From assembly GCA_902789425.1 (NCBI GenBank), contig CADANX010000003.1, forward strand, positions 1-62,223: a stretch of 62,223 nt of DNA, given 5' to 3'. The notes beneath the pieces are model-generated. The model searched no databases. It was not told the origin of the DNA and saw only the letters and a list, made by a program, of their open reading frames with translations. Positions 15,816 through 25,411 of the stretch are shown piece after piece; within the stretch, counting starts at the first letter, position 1, and each line of letters starts with the position of its first letter. The translations under genes were made by a program, and so were the position numbers. This DNA is from an uncultured Erysipelotrichaceae bacterium (GTDB lineage Bacteria > Bacillota_I > Bacilli_A > RF39 > UBA660).

Positions 15816-16040
15816 ATGAATGATAATATTGTTGTAGATGGTAATGTTTGTACTGTGTTAAATACGACTAATGTTGAAGGAAAAGATTATTTATATTTAG
15901 CAAAATTAGATGAAGAAAATGATATAACTGGTGATTTTTTTGTTTATGAAAAAAATGTTGAAACCGGTGAATTAAAAAAAGTAACTGATTCTGAAGAACT
16001 AAAGAAAGTGTTATTAGTAATAACATCTAATTTAATGTAA
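15816..16040 (+). CDS. DUF1292-like small protein
   Basis: A 74-residue acidic protein with the strand pattern of DUF1292 (CTVLNTTNVEGKDYLYLAKL, then a FFVYEKN strand and a VTDSEELKKV helix). DUF1292 proteins are small cytoplasmic proteins of Firmicutes with unknown function. It has a strong SD (AAGGAGGCTT) and ends 12 nt before the 904-residue protein gene. A second copy of the same type lies just downstream of that gene, so the three form one operon. Family assignment is by pattern only. Confidence 0.65.
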   Translation: MNDNIVVDGNVCTVLNTTNVEGKDYLYLAKLDEENDITGDFFVYEKNVETGELKKVTDSEELKKVLLVITSNLM

Positions 16041-16052
16041 AGGAGATAAACT

Positions 16053-18767
16053 ATGAATAATTTAACGATTGAAGAATTAGAATCTATTTTATCTTCATAC
16101 ACAAATGAAGATATATATCAAAATTTAATTATTAGATTAGAAGATGGAACAGGAGTAGGTTTATCTGAATTACAAGAAAGATATAATGAACTTTTAGATC
16201 AAAAGAATTCTAACAATATAAATAATACTAGTACAAATACTTTAGAAAATTTAACATTAGATGAACTAGGTGCAATACTAGATTCATACACAAATGAAGA
16301 TATATATCAAAATTTAATAATTAGATTAGAAGATGGAACAGGAGTAGGTCTATCAGAAATACAAGAAAGATATAATGAACTTATTAATCAAACACAAAAA
16401 GTAATTAATCTAGAAGAACTTAGTTTAGATGAACTTATAAATTTATATGCATCTAATAGTATTAGAATTACTTCTATTACTGCAAATTCTGGTAGTCTCT
16501 TTTCTTACGGTTTAAGTAAAGCTGATGAAGAAGAATTATCAAATCTTAGAAAAATGCAAGATAAGATAGTAGATGAAATTAGAAAAAATATAACTATTTC
16601 AGATGTTTATTTAGGCTTATCTAATGATGAATTATTAGCACTTAGATCTAATGCATATTCTGAATTAGAAAGTTTATCTGTAAGTGTAATGGATTCAGGA
16701 GAAGCCTCTAATCAAGCATTAGATAATTTAAGAGATGATTTAGTAAAAAAACTTAAAGAAATTGATAATATCTTATTACTTAAAAATAAACAATTAGAAA
16801 TTAAAAATAATATGGTAAACATTATTAAAGATGAAAAAGTAGATGTAAATAATGTTGTTGACATTGATATAAATGAATATAAAGAACAAAAGAATTTAAC
16901 AGATGAAGAAATAGAATCATTTAATAGAGAAAAAGTTAAATTTGATTTATTAAATAGTTTTTTAACAAGTAAAAAAGAAAATGTTATAGATAATAATGAA
17001 AAAATAGATGAATTATTAATTAGATATGCAAACATAAGTGAAAAAATAGCTAATCTTATGTTTAGTGGTAATTTAACAGATGAAATCAAAAAAAATATAA
17101 GTGATTTACAATCAGAACAAAAATTAATAATTGACAAAATAAATGATTATTTTAGACTTACTGAAGAACTAGAAAAATTATCTATTGAAGAATTAAAGTC
17201 ACTTGAAGAAAATACAATTCAAAAATTAAATGATTTAATTAATCCTGTAATGGATTCAGGAGAAGCAGCTACTGAAGAAGAACAAAAAATGAAAGATGAA
17301 CTTACTAATACTTTAAAAAGTATAAAAAGTGAATTTGAATTTAGAAGAATAAAAGATGAACTAATGCAAAGAATGGCTGATTTATTAAATAATGCAGTAG
17401 ATGTTGATGGAAATACTGTAAGTATTAATAATTATTCTAAAGAAGAAGCATTAAACATTGATCCAAATAATGCTAGTAGTCAACTAGATGAAAATGATAA
17501 AGATTTATTTAATAGAAATAAAACAATAGTTAGTTTATTAAATACATTAAACAGGGATAAGAAAGTACAAAAAGAAAAAGATAAAGATGTTGGTGTTGAA
17601 TTTGATGATAAAAAAGAAATAATTCCAATGTCTGAAATAGTTGATGAGTCAAGATTACTTGATCCACCATCTGATGAAATAAAATTAAAAGAATCTTCTG
17701 ATGTAGTCGAAGTTGATAGTACAGAAATAATTACAGTATCATTTATGAATTGCGGTAGAGCAATTGAGAATTATTATGATCTTAAAGTACCTGTTGGTCA
17801 AATAATACATGGACCAGTTTATGATCCTGAACCATTAAATAATGAAGGTAAACCTAAAAAAATAACTGCAAAAGTATTTGATTGTTGGGTAGATCAAAAT
17901 GGTAATCAAGTAGATTTAAGTCAACCAATTACTTCCAATGTTGTTTTAAGTGCTCAATATAAATTTGATAAGAAAAAAGCTGTGTCTGTAGGACTAGGTG
18001 CAGCAGTAGGTACTGTAGCTTATATTTCAGACTTAGCTGTGCCAACTCCAGTCCCTGTTGTATCTATGGTAGGAGCTGCTGGTTTCTCATTTGCATCAAG
18101 AAAAGTAAGTAAGAATTTAAAAAATATTCAAACTGAATTAAAGGGTAAGGCAATGGAAATTTCTGCCTTTGAAGAAATACCAGAAGAATTAAAAGAAGAA
18201 ATAGAAGAAGCAAAAAATACTGGTTATTTTAATACATTTTTAAAAACAGCAGCTATTGCATGTACTGTATCATCAGCAGCACATGGCATTAAAAATAGAA
18301 TAGATGCATCTAATGCAACAAAAGTAGCTAATCCCAATATGGATGTTAATCATACAGTAACAATGGATGGTTCAACTAATCCACCTATAGATAATCCGGT
18401 AGTTGATACTTCATCTATTCCAACACCAACAACTGGTTCAGAAAATGTAACTCAAGTATTTAATGGTTATACACCAGATGGAAAAGTGTTTAAGACTGCT
18501 CAAGATGCTCTTAATAATGTTGGTGGACTTAATGCATATACACCTGCATTTAACGGAAATGAAACATTTGAAGTTTTATATAATGGAGTTCGTTATCCTA
18601 TTGAAAAAGGTCAAAGTATCTCATCTATTTTAGAATCAATAGGTGCTACAGATCCTAGTCAAGTTGCGGTTAATGTAATGAACGCTGACGGTGTTCCATT
18701 AACATGGCAAAGTCTTGCAGATTTAACTGTTAATGCTGCAGATAAAGTATCAGGCATAATTAAATAA
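16053..18767 (+). CDS. Large helical protein with N-terminal duplication and putative membrane segments
   Basis: A 904-residue protein I cannot assign. Residues 15-46 (EDIYQNLIIRLEDGTGVGLS) are repeated at 78-109; the DNA copies (from 16095 and 16284) are nearly identical over 96 bp, so this is a recent in-frame duplication. Another pair of helical repeats carries VMDSGEA (near 212 and 402). The middle is charged helix. Around residues 560-640 is a domain like InlB/Flg_new repeats (FMNCGRAIENYYDLKVPVGQ). Hydrophobic, Ala/Gly-rich segments follow at about 640-685 and 729-747, then a Pro/Thr linker and a C-terminal domain. It lacks a signal peptide. Confidence 0.75.
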   Translation: MNNLTIEELESILSSYTNEDIYQNLIIRLEDGTGVGLSELQERYNELLDQKNSNNINNTSTNTLENLTLDELGAILDSYTNEDIYQNLIIRLEDGTGVGLSEIQERYNELINQTQKVINLEELSLDELINLYASNSIRITSITANSGSLFSYGLSKADEEELSNLRKMQDKIVDEIRKNITISDVYLGLSNDELLALRSNAYSELESLSVSVMDSGEASNQALDNLRDDLVKKLKEIDNILLLKNKQLEIKNNMVNIIKDEKVDVNNVVDIDINEYKEQKNLTDEEIESFNREKVKFDLLNSFLTSKKENVIDNNEKIDELLIRYANISEKIANLMFSGNLTDEIKKNISDLQSEQKLIIDKINDYFRLTEELEKLSIEELKSLEENTIQKLNDLINPVMDSGEAATEEEQKMKDELTNTLKSIKSEFEFRRIKDELMQRMADLLNNAVDVDGNTVSINNYSKEEALNIDPNNASSQLDENDKDLFNRNKTIVSLLNTLNRDKKVQKEKDKDVGVEFDDKKEIIPMSEIVDESRLLDPPSDEIKLKESSDVVEVDSTEIITVSFMNCGRAIENYYDLKVPVGQIIHGPVYDPEPLNNEGKPKKITAKVFDCWVDQNGNQVDLSQPITSNVVLSAQYKFDKKKAVSVGLGAAVGTVAYISDLAVPTPVPVVSMVGAAGFSFASRKVSKNLKNIQTELKGKAMEISAFEEIPEELKEEIEEAKNTGYFNTFLKTAAIACTVSSAAHGIKNRIDASNATKVANPNMDVNHTVTMDGSTNPPIDNPVVDTSSIPTPTTGSENVTQVFNGYTPDGKVFKTAQDALNNVGGLNAYTPAFNGNETFEVLYNGVRYPIEKGQSISSILESIGATDPSQVAVNVMNADGVPLTWQSLADLTVNAADKVSGIIK

Positions 18768-18776
18768 GGAGATATT

Positions 18777-19010
18777 ATGGATTTAAAATATAAAAAAATA
18801 AAACTAGGTAATGGTGAAGAATATGTTATTCTTGATCAAACTGAATACAATAATGAAACATATTATTTAGGAAGTGAGTATATTAATAATGCTCTTGGAG
18901 ATGATATAGCAGTGTTTACTATTAAAAAAGAAAATGGAGTAGATATGTTAGTCATTGAACCTAATATTGATATATGTGAAAAAGTAATAACTCAAATAAA
19001 TTCAAAATAA
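18777..19010 (+). CDS. DUF1292-like small protein, second copy
   Basis: A 77-residue protein with the same plan as the 74-residue gene at 15816: a short strand with GNGEEYVILDQTEYNNETYY, a central acidic part, VFTIKKENG and a final helix DICEKVITQI. It starts 9 nt after the 904-residue protein stop with SD AAGGAG and ends in a strong terminator, so it closes the operon. Two small related proteins flanking one large partner suggest they bind it or are regulatory; this is inference. Confidence 0.6.
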   Translation: MDLKYKKIKLGNGEEYVILDQTEYNNETYYLGSEYINNALGDDIAVFTIKKENGVDMLVIEPNIDICEKVITQINSK

Positions 19011-19030
19011 AGCTATGCTTTATTTTTTTT
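19005..19030 (+). terminator. Terminator
   Basis: AAATAAAGC (19005-19013) pairs with GCTTTATTT (19017-19025) with T6 after it. Confidence 0.85.
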
Positions 19031-19065
19031 ATAAAGTATGATATATTATTCTTGGAGGATATATT

Positions 19066-19692
19066 ATGGATTATATAGTAAATAAACTAAAAAGTATGTA
19101 TAGAACTACAATAGTTTTATCAATTATTTTAATTTTTGTAGGTATATTTTTATTAATTAAGCCAGAAACAACTTTGCATGCAATTTCATATATTATAGGA
19201 ACTGGATTAATTATATGGGGACTTGTTCCAATTGTTTCATTTTTTACTAATAAAGAATCACAAAACTATTTAGAATTAAGTTTTGTAGTTGGAATTTTTA
19301 CATTTTTATTTGGTCTTGTTGTAATAATAGATCCTGAACTTATTGGAAGTATAATTCCATTACTTCTTGGTATTTGGATGATAATAAATGGTGCTATTAA
19401 ACTATATTATTCATTCATTATAAATAATAAAGCTTTTTCTATAGTACCAGTAGTTGTATCATTAATAATATTATTATGTGGTCTTGTACTTGTAATAAAT
19501 CCATTTGATGGAGCAGTTGTTATGACTCAATTAATTGGTATTTCATTTATTGTTTATTCTGTACTTGATTTAATTGAATGTTTTTCTATACATAAATCAT
19601 ATAATAATATTAAAACTGAAGAGCCATCAAAAGAAAATGTTAAAATAATTGAAGCCGAGTATAAAGAAAAAAAGGATAAGAGTAAAAAATAA
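19066..19692 (+). CDS. HdeD/DUF308-like membrane protein
   Basis: A 208-residue protein with six hydrophobic segments in three pairs, each pair carrying a Gly-rich turn (LIIWGLVPI, GIWMIINGAIKLYYS, FIVYSVLDLIECF). That is the arrangement of DUF308/HdeD proteins, linked to acid stress in enterobacteria but of unknown role in Firmicutes. A charged tail follows after residue 180. It has its own SD (TTGGAGG) and lies just upstream of prfB. Confidence 0.8.
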   Translation: MDYIVNKLKSMYRTTIVLSIILIFVGIFLLIKPETTLHAISYIIGTGLIIWGLVPIVSFFTNKESQNYLELSFVVGIFTFLFGLVVIIDPELIGSIIPLLLGIWMIINGAIKLYYSFIINNKAFSIVPVVVSLIILLCGLVLVINPFDGAVVMTQLIGISFIVYSVLDLIECFSIHKSYNNIKTEEPSKENVKIIEAEYKEKKDKSKK

Positions 19693-19748
19693 TTGCTCAT
19701 GTCCTTTTTATTTTCGACAAAATATGTTATAATTTTTATGGTGATAAT

Positions 19749-20814
19749 ATGGTAGAGAGAATAAATCTTCTTGAAGATAAATTAAGTATTATTTGGAGGT
19801 TACTTTGAAGTAGATAATAATAAAGAATTATTAAAAAAACTTGAAAGTGAAACAATGGATCCTGGTTTTTGGGATGATAATGAAGAAGCAACTAAGAAAC
19901 TTAAAAAAATTGGTGATTTAAAAAAAATAATAGAAAATATAGATGCATTAAAAAAGGAACTTAATTCATATAAAGAAATAGTTGATCTTGATGATGAATC
20001 TTTATATGATGATGTACTTAAAGGTATAATAGAACTTGAAGATAAAATTAATAAGCTTGAAATGCAAACAAAGCTAAGCGGAAAAAATGATAAATGTAAT
20101 GCAATTTTAGAACTTCATTCAGGAGCAGGTGGAACAGAAGCTTGTGATTGGGTATCAATGCTTCTTAGAATGTATGAAAGATGGGCTGAAGAAAATGATT
20201 ATTCATATGAAATATTAGATGAACTGCCTGGTGAAGAAGCAGGTATAAAAAGAGTAAGTTTACTAATAAATGGTCTTAATGCTTATGGATATTTAAAATG
20301 TGAAAGAGGTGTTCATAGACTTGTTAGATTATCACCTTTTGATTCAGCAAACAGAAGACATACATCTTTTGCATCTGTTGAAGTTACACCTGAAATAGAT
20401 GATGATATAGATATTGAAATAAAAGAAACAGATTTAAAAATAGATGTTTACCGTAGTAGTGGAGCTGGTGGACAAGGAGTTAATACAACTGATAGTGCTG
20501 TTAGAATTACACATATTCCAACAAATACAGTTGTTACTTGTCAAAACGAAAGAAGTCAGCTTAAAAATAAAGAACTTGCTATGAAGGTACTTAAGAGTAA
20601 ATTGTACGAATTAGAAGAAGAAAAAAGAAAAAAAGAAAATGATGAAAAAATTGATAGTCAATCTGATATAAATTTTGGATCTCAAATAAGAAGTTATATT
20701 ATGCATCCATATTCAATGGTTAAAGATCATAGAACAAATTATGAAACAAGTAATGTTAATAAAGTTTTAGATGGTGATATAAATGAATTTATTGAGGCTT
20801 ATTTAAGGAGGTAA
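19749..20814 (+). CDS. prfB: Peptide chain release factor 2 with programmed +1 frameshift
   Basis: RF2 recognises UAA and UGA and releases the finished chain. The first frame runs from ATG 19749 to CTT 19803-19805 and meets TGA at 19806-19808; the second continues from GAA at 19807 to 20814, giving 354 residues in all. The SD-like GGAGG (19795-19799), three bases, then CTT TGA reproduces the classic RF2 autoregulatory slip site. GGQ is in SGAGGQGVN and the UGA-reading SPF motif is in LSPFDSANRRHTSF. A shorter start at 19855 would lose the N-terminal helix. It is followed after 2 nt by a yitT-like gene. Confidence 0.95.
19794..19808 (+). promoter_or_regulatory. RF2 programmed frameshift site
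   Basis: TGGAGG TTA CTT TGA: an internal SD three bases before the slippery CTT and an in-frame UGA. Slow UGA reading by scarce RF2 favours the +1 slip, so RF2 level controls its own synthesis, as known in E. coli and B. subtilis. Confidence 0.93.
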
Positions 20815-20816
20815 AA

Positions 20817-21725
20817 ATGGGGTTATTTAAAAGAAAATTAGTAGATGAAGATATACTAGGAATAATTGAGAAAAAAGATATTATTAAAAGATATATTATG
20901 TTTACAGCAGGAATATTTATATATGCAATTGCTTATAATGTGTTTTTCTTAAAATATAATTTAGTATATGGTGGAACAGGTGGCCTTGCAACAATTCTTC
21001 AAGAATATATAGATCCATCAATTACAATACTTTTATTTTCATTCATAATGTTTGTTATAACTTATATATTTTTAGATAAAAAATCAGCGATGAATACATT
21101 GTTTGGAATGATAATCTTACCAATATTTGTTAAATTAACTGCAGGATTTGAAATAGATATACCAAATGATGATTTAATGCTTATTGCAATATGTGGTGCT
21201 GTTATAGCTGCATTTGGAAATGGACTTGCTGGTAAGACAGGATTTAGTAGCGGAGGAATGGATGCGCTTGTTCATTTAATTGAAGTTAAATTTAAAGTAC
21301 CATATGGAAAAGCTTTTTCCACAGTAAATGGTTTAATTGTAATATGTGGTGGATTTAAATTTGGGTGGAGAACTCTTTTATATGCACTAATCATTATTTA
21401 TATAATGAGTATAGTTGCTGATAAAGTAATACTCGGTATTTCATCAAATAAAACTTTCTTCATTGTTACACAAGAAGAAGATAAAGTTAAAGAATATATT
21501 CATAAAAATCTATCAAGAGCACTAACAGTACTTGATGCTCATGGTGGATTTACAAATGGAAAGAAAAAAGTAATTATGCTTGTTATACCAACTAATGAGT
21601 ATTACAAAGCGAAAGAAGGAATCTTAGAAATAGATCCAAATGCATTCTTCACAATATGTGATTCATATCAAGTTTATAATGCATTTAATAAAAATCAAAA
21701 GGAGGATAATAATGGAATTTATTAA
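20817..21725 (+). CDS. YitT family membrane protein
   Basis: A 302-residue protein with five or six N-terminal membrane segments, including the conserved motifs YNVFFLKYNLVYGGTGGLAT and GKTGFSSGGMDAL, then a soluble C-terminal DUF2179 domain (about residues 215-300, with SRALTVLDAHGGFTNGKKKV and a final ITFCD-like strand FFTICDSYQVYN). YitT proteins are widespread in Firmicutes; their function is not settled. It lies between prfB and ftsE, and its 3' end overlaps the ftsE start by 14 nt, so expression is coupled. Confidence 0.88.
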   Translation: MGLFKRKLVDEDILGIIEKKDIIKRYIMFTAGIFIYAIAYNVFFLKYNLVYGGTGGLATILQEYIDPSITILLFSFIMFVITYIFLDKKSAMNTLFGMIILPIFVKLTAGFEIDIPNDDLMLIAICGAVIAAFGNGLAGKTGFSSGGMDALVHLIEVKFKVPYGKAFSTVNGLIVICGGFKFGWRTLLYALIIIYIMSIVADKVILGISSNKTFFIVTQEEDKVKEYIHKNLSRALTVLDAHGGFTNGKKKVIMLVIPTNEYYKAKEGILEIDPNAFFTICDSYQVYNAFNKNQKEDNNGIY

Positions 21726-22458
21726 ATTAAGAAACGTTGAAAAAGTATATCCAACTGGAGTAACAGCTATATATGGATTAAATTTAGATATTAAAAAAGG
21801 AGATTTTGCATTTATTATTGGTGCATCTGGAAGTGGAAAATCAACACTTATAAAAATGCTTTATCGTGAAGAAAAAGCTACTAATGGTGAAATAATAATT
21901 GGTGGTGTTCAAGTAGGAAGACTTAAAAATAGAAAAGTATATAAATTAAGAAGAAAACTTGGTATAGTATTCCAAGACTTCAAATTGTTACCAAGACTTA
22001 CAGCTTATGAAAATGTAGCATTTGCACTTGAAATGTATGGACTTCCAAAAGATGAAGTTAGAATGAAAACTTTAAAAGCATTAGACTTAGTTGGATTAAA
22101 AGAAAAAGTAAAAAGTTATCCTAATGAATTATCTGGTGGAGAACAACAAAGAGTTGCAATAGCAAGAGCAATTGTAAATGCACCAAAACTATTAATATGT
22201 GATGAACCTACAGGTAACTTAGATAAAAAGACATCACTAGAAATAATGAAAGTTCTTGAAGTTATTAATAATTTAGGAACAACAGTAATTGTAGTTACTC
22301 ATGATAGTGATATAGTTAATAAAATGAAAAAACGTGTAATATTAATTGATCAAGGTAGAGTTAAAAAAGACTTTGAAAAAGGAACTTATGATAAAAATGA
22401 TTTTACAAAGGATGAAGATGTACAAAAAGCTTTTGTAAAAAATGAGGATGGTGAGTAA
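21712..22458 (+). CDS. ftsE: Cell division ATP-binding protein FtsE
   Basis: A 248-residue ABC ATPase that works with FtsX to activate peptidoglycan hydrolases at the septum. Walker A is GASGSGKS, the Q-loop is VFQDFKLLPRLTAYENV (typical FtsE), the signature is LSGGEQQR, and Walker B ends LLICDEPTGNLD. The start ATG 21712 has AAGGAGG 7 nt upstream; a longer frame from 21640 would begin inside yitT without an SD. It is followed directly by ftsX and an M23 hydrolase, the expected partner set. Confidence 0.95.
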   Translation: MEFIKLRNVEKVYPTGVTAIYGLNLDIKKGDFAFIIGASGSGKSTLIKMLYREEKATNGEIIIGGVQVGRLKNRKVYKLRRKLGIVFQDFKLLPRLTAYENVAFALEMYGLPKDEVRMKTLKALDLVGLKEKVKSYPNELSGGEQQRVAIARAIVNAPKLLICDEPTGNLDKKTSLEIMKVLEVINNLGTTVIVVTHDSDIVNKMKKRVILIDQGRVKKDFEKGTYDKNDFTKDEDVQKAFVKNEDGE

Positions 22459-22459
22459 G

Positions 22460-23359
22460 ATGAAGACATTTAGAATACTTGTTAGAAATATTAGAGATGG
22501 TTTAAAAAATGTAGTTAGAAATCTTTCTTTATCATTTGCCTCTATATCATGTATAACTGTTACACTATTATTAGTTGCAGTATCAATGATTGGTTCTTTA
22601 AACGTTGAAAACTTTACTAAAACAATTAGAGATGATTTTACAATAGTTACATATATGAATAATGAACTTACTGAAGATCAAGAAAATGAAATAAAAGCAC
22701 AAATTCAAAAAATAAATAATGTTGAGTCTATTACTTTTGAATCTAAAAAAGAAATAGCTGAACAAATGAAAGAAGAATCAGAAGTATTTAATAATATAAT
22801 TACTTCTTGGAGTGATTCTGAAAATCCTTTATATGATACTTTTAAAGTAAAAGTTAAAGATTCAGAAAAAATATCTGATACAGCAGAAAAAATTAAAAAG
22901 ATTGAAGGAATAGCTCAAGTTAAATATGGTGAAGGAATGATTGATTCACTAATGACTATATTTAATATAATAGAAAAAATATTGATAGTAGTTGTAATAT
23001 CTCTTGTAGTAGTTACAGCATTCTTAATTGTTAATACAATTAAAATTACTATATTTAGTAGACAAGAAGAAGTTGAAATTAAAAGACTTGTTGGAGCATC
23101 TAATTTTTCAATTAAACAACCATTTGTTATTGAAGGTCTATTCTTAGGATTACTTGGTTCTATAGTACCAGTATTAGTAACAATTTATGCTTATTCATTC
23201 TTTTATGAAAAAACAGGTGGAATATTATTCTCACACTTTATTAAATTAGTAGATCCATATCCATTTGTATTTATTATTTCAATTATACTTGTAGTAATAG
23301 GAATTATAGTTGGTATGTTTGGTAGTAGTAGAGCTGTAAGGAGATATTTAAAAATATAA
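22460..23359 (+). CDS. ftsX: Cell division protein FtsX
   Basis: A 299-residue membrane protein with the FtsX plan: N-terminal cytoplasmic helix (LVRNIRDGLKNVVRNLSLS), TM1 near residues 25-45, an extracellular domain of about 130 residues, then three TM helices at the C-terminus with FSRQEEVEIKRLVGAS between TM2 and TM3. Of three clustered ATGs (22442, 22448, 22460) the last has GGTGAG at good spacing and gives the usual FtsX start. It senses FtsE ATP hydrolysis and activates the downstream hydrolase. Confidence 0.93.
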   Translation: MKTFRILVRNIRDGLKNVVRNLSLSFASISCITVTLLLVAVSMIGSLNVENFTKTIRDDFTIVTYMNNELTEDQENEIKAQIQKINNVESITFESKKEIAEQMKEESEVFNNIITSWSDSENPLYDTFKVKVKDSEKISDTAEKIKKIEGIAQVKYGEGMIDSLMTIFNIIEKILIVVVISLVVVTAFLIVNTIKITIFSRQEEVEIKRLVGASNFSIKQPFVIEGLFLGLLGSIVPVLVTIYAYSFFYEKTGGILFSHFIKLVDPYPFVFIISIILVVIGIIVGMFGSSRAVRRYLKI

Positions 23360-24543
23360 TGAAGAAAATAAAATTATTAATTATATTAATTATGACAATT
23401 GTTTTAGTACCATTTAATGTTGATGCTAAAACACTAGGAGATTTAAAAAAAGAAAATGATAAATTACAATCTCAATATAAAGCTGCCAACCAAAAAAAGA
23501 AACAAAATGAAACTGATATTTCAAATACTAAAAATAGAATAGAAAGTATTTATTCTGAAATAAGTGAAGCTCAAACTGAAATTACAAATATTAATACAGA
23601 TATTGAAAAACTAAATGAAGAAATAGATAAAAAGAGTGATCAAGTAAAAGAACTTATGAAATTTATGCAAGTTTCTGAAGGTGAATCTGTTTATCTTGAA
23701 TATATATTTAAAGCAGAAAGTATTACTGATTTTATATATAGATTATCAGTAACAGAACAATTAACTTCATATAACAATAAATTAATAAGTGATATGAATG
23801 CTATGATTGAAGAAAATAAAAAGAATATTACAAAACTTCATCAACAAGAAGCAGATTTAAAAGATTTACAAGATGAACTTAGAGGAAAACTTGTAACATT
23901 GCAAGAAGAAAAAGAGGCAATTAGTGAAGAAGAAGCAACTTTGGAAGAAGATTTAGAATATCAAAGAAAAATAATTGATTATTTTATAAAATCAGGATGT
24001 AAAGAAAATGAAGATATTTCTACATGTGCTAGAAATCAATTACCAGTAGGTACAAGATTCTGGAGACCACTTCAATCTGGTCTTATGTATAGTACTTGGA
24101 GATCTGATAGAATGAGAGATGGAAGTTGTAGAACTCATGCGGGTGTTGATATTGCTGCAGACTATGGAACTCCAATCTATGCTATATCAGATGGAAAAGT
24201 AGTGCTTGCAGAAAACTCTGGTGATGGTTATGGTAATAAAGTTGTAATATATCATAACATTAATGGTAGTGATTATAGTTCATTATATGGACATATGAGT
24301 TCTATAGCTGTTAAAACTGGTGATATAGTTACAAAAGATACTGTAATTGGTTACGTAGGTAGTACAGGACATAGTTATGGTAACCATTTACACTTAAATG
24401 TTTGTGTAGGTCATCAAGGTTGTGGATATTGGGCTACTACATCAGATCCAGGAGCTTATATTAATTTCCCTGCTGATAAAGAATGGTTTTATGATAGAAC
24501 AACTTATTATTCAGGTTATTATTCAAATCCTTGTAGATATTAA
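23359..24543 (+). CDS. M23 peptidoglycan endopeptidase with coiled coil (FtsEX-activated type)
   Basis: A 394-residue secreted enzyme. A signal peptide (residues 1-24, ending VDA) is followed by a long coiled coil (about 25-215) and a C-terminal LytM/M23 domain. Zinc and catalytic residues are seen in THAGVDIAADYGTP (His and Asp), SSLYGHMS and NHLHLN (HxH). The coiled-coil-plus-LytM plan matches EnvC and related FtsX partners, and its ATG overlaps the ftsX stop (TAATG). It likely cuts cross-links at the division site when FtsEX signals. The Cys pairs in the catalytic part (CKENEDISTC, SGCGYW-like) may form disulfides. Confidence 0.9.
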   Translation: MKKIKLLIILIMTIVLVPFNVDAKTLGDLKKENDKLQSQYKAANQKKKQNETDISNTKNRIESIYSEISEAQTEITNINTDIEKLNEEIDKKSDQVKELMKFMQVSEGESVYLEYIFKAESITDFIYRLSVTEQLTSYNNKLISDMNAMIEENKKNITKLHQQEADLKDLQDELRGKLVTLQEEKEAISEEEATLEEDLEYQRKIIDYFIKSGCKENEDISTCARNQLPVGTRFWRPLQSGLMYSTWRSDRMRDGSCRTHAGVDIAADYGTPIYAISDGKVVLAENSGDGYGNKVVIYHNINGSDYSSLYGHMSSIAVKTGDIVTKDTVIGYVGSTGHSYGNHLHLNVCVGHQGCGYWATTSDPGAYINFPADKEWFYDRTTYYSGYYSNPCRY

Positions 24544-24569
24544 GTATAGATTTACTCTATACTTTTTTT
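24542..24569 (+). terminator. Terminator of the prfB-ftsEX operon
   Basis: AAGTATAG (24542-24549) pairs with CTATACTT (24557-24564), then T7. Confidence 0.88.
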
Positions 24570-24645
24570 AGTAAAGTTACATATAATTATAATGAATTAA
24601 TTAAAAATACATGTTATAATTACTTTAGATAGCTTGGAGGAAACT

Positions 24646-25395
24646 ATGGCGGTAATAAAAGAAATTACTTCACTTGATGAATACTTAAACAATTCAAAGT
24701 TTATTGGTATTGGTACAACAGCAATTTGCTATCTCATGCAAGATGGTAATGTAATTAAAGTATTTAGAGATACATTTAATACAAGACTTTTATTTGAAAG
24801 AAAAGATATATTTGATCATTTTGTAAAACTTTGTGATCTTGGAAATGAATCTTATATAGCACCACGTGAATTACTTGTAAAAGATAGAAAAGTTATTGCT
24901 TATACTTATCCATATGTTAAAGCAAAAACATTATTATTTTTAAGTAAAAAAACAAAAGTAAGAGATACTTTAAGAAATTATAATAGATTAATAAATGATA
25001 CAAAAGAAATATCTAATATGAATTATAAATTATATGATACAACAAATAGAAATATATTATTTAATGATCGTTTTAATATAATAGATATAGATAGAGGAAA
25101 GTTTTTGAATAATAATGAGAGTAAATGTTATGATTTAAAAAAATATAATATACGCCAAATAGTTGATACTTATATGAGAAAACTATTTGGAATTAATAAT
25201 ATTGATTTTTATAACTTTTATAATTATTATTTAGATGAACAATTCAGAAATGTAGATTGGTTGGATGAAAAGTCAGTATATGATTTTTTCGAAGAATTAT
25301 TTTCATATATAAATAATCCAAATCCAACAATTAAAGAAGTAAGAAAGCATATGCTTATAAGAAAAGAATTTAATAGTTATTATAAACCATTTTAA
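24646..25395 (+). CDS. Protein-kinase-fold protein of unknown substrate
   Basis: A 249-residue protein with a reduced protein-kinase/APH-like layout. The early FIGIGTTAICYLM resembles a glycine-rich loop, NVIKVF carries the putative ATP-binding Lys, and YDTTNRNILF with IIDID later correspond to a catalytic loop (Asn conserved, HRD His absent) and the Mg-binding Asp. Activity is uncertain because the loop is degenerate. ATG 24646 has GGAGG 5 nt upstream. It opens a three-gene operon with an M14 peptidase and a YkuD-type protein. Confidence 0.65.
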   Translation: MAVIKEITSLDEYLNNSKFIGIGTTAICYLMQDGNVIKVFRDTFNTRLLFERKDIFDHFVKLCDLGNESYIAPRELLVKDRKVIAYTYPYVKAKTLLFLSKKTKVRDTLRNYNRLINDTKEISNMNYKLYDTTNRNILFNDRFNIIDIDRGKFLNNNESKCYDLKKYNIRQIVDTYMRKLFGINNIDFYNFYNYYLDEQFRNVDWLDEKSVYDFFEELFSYINNPNPTIKEVRKHMLIRKEFNSYYKPF

Positions 25396-25411
25396 ATAGA
25401 AAGGATTAAAT

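Noticed and set aside
16712-17137. Minus-strand frame of 141 codons
   Set aside because: Reverse reading of the 904-residue protein gene; low-complexity Ser/Leu composition and no start signal.
19855-20814. prfB starting at the internal ATG without frameshift
   Set aside because: The upstream frame with GGAGG and CTT TGA reproduces the known RF2 frameshift signal, and it supplies the missing N-terminal helix.
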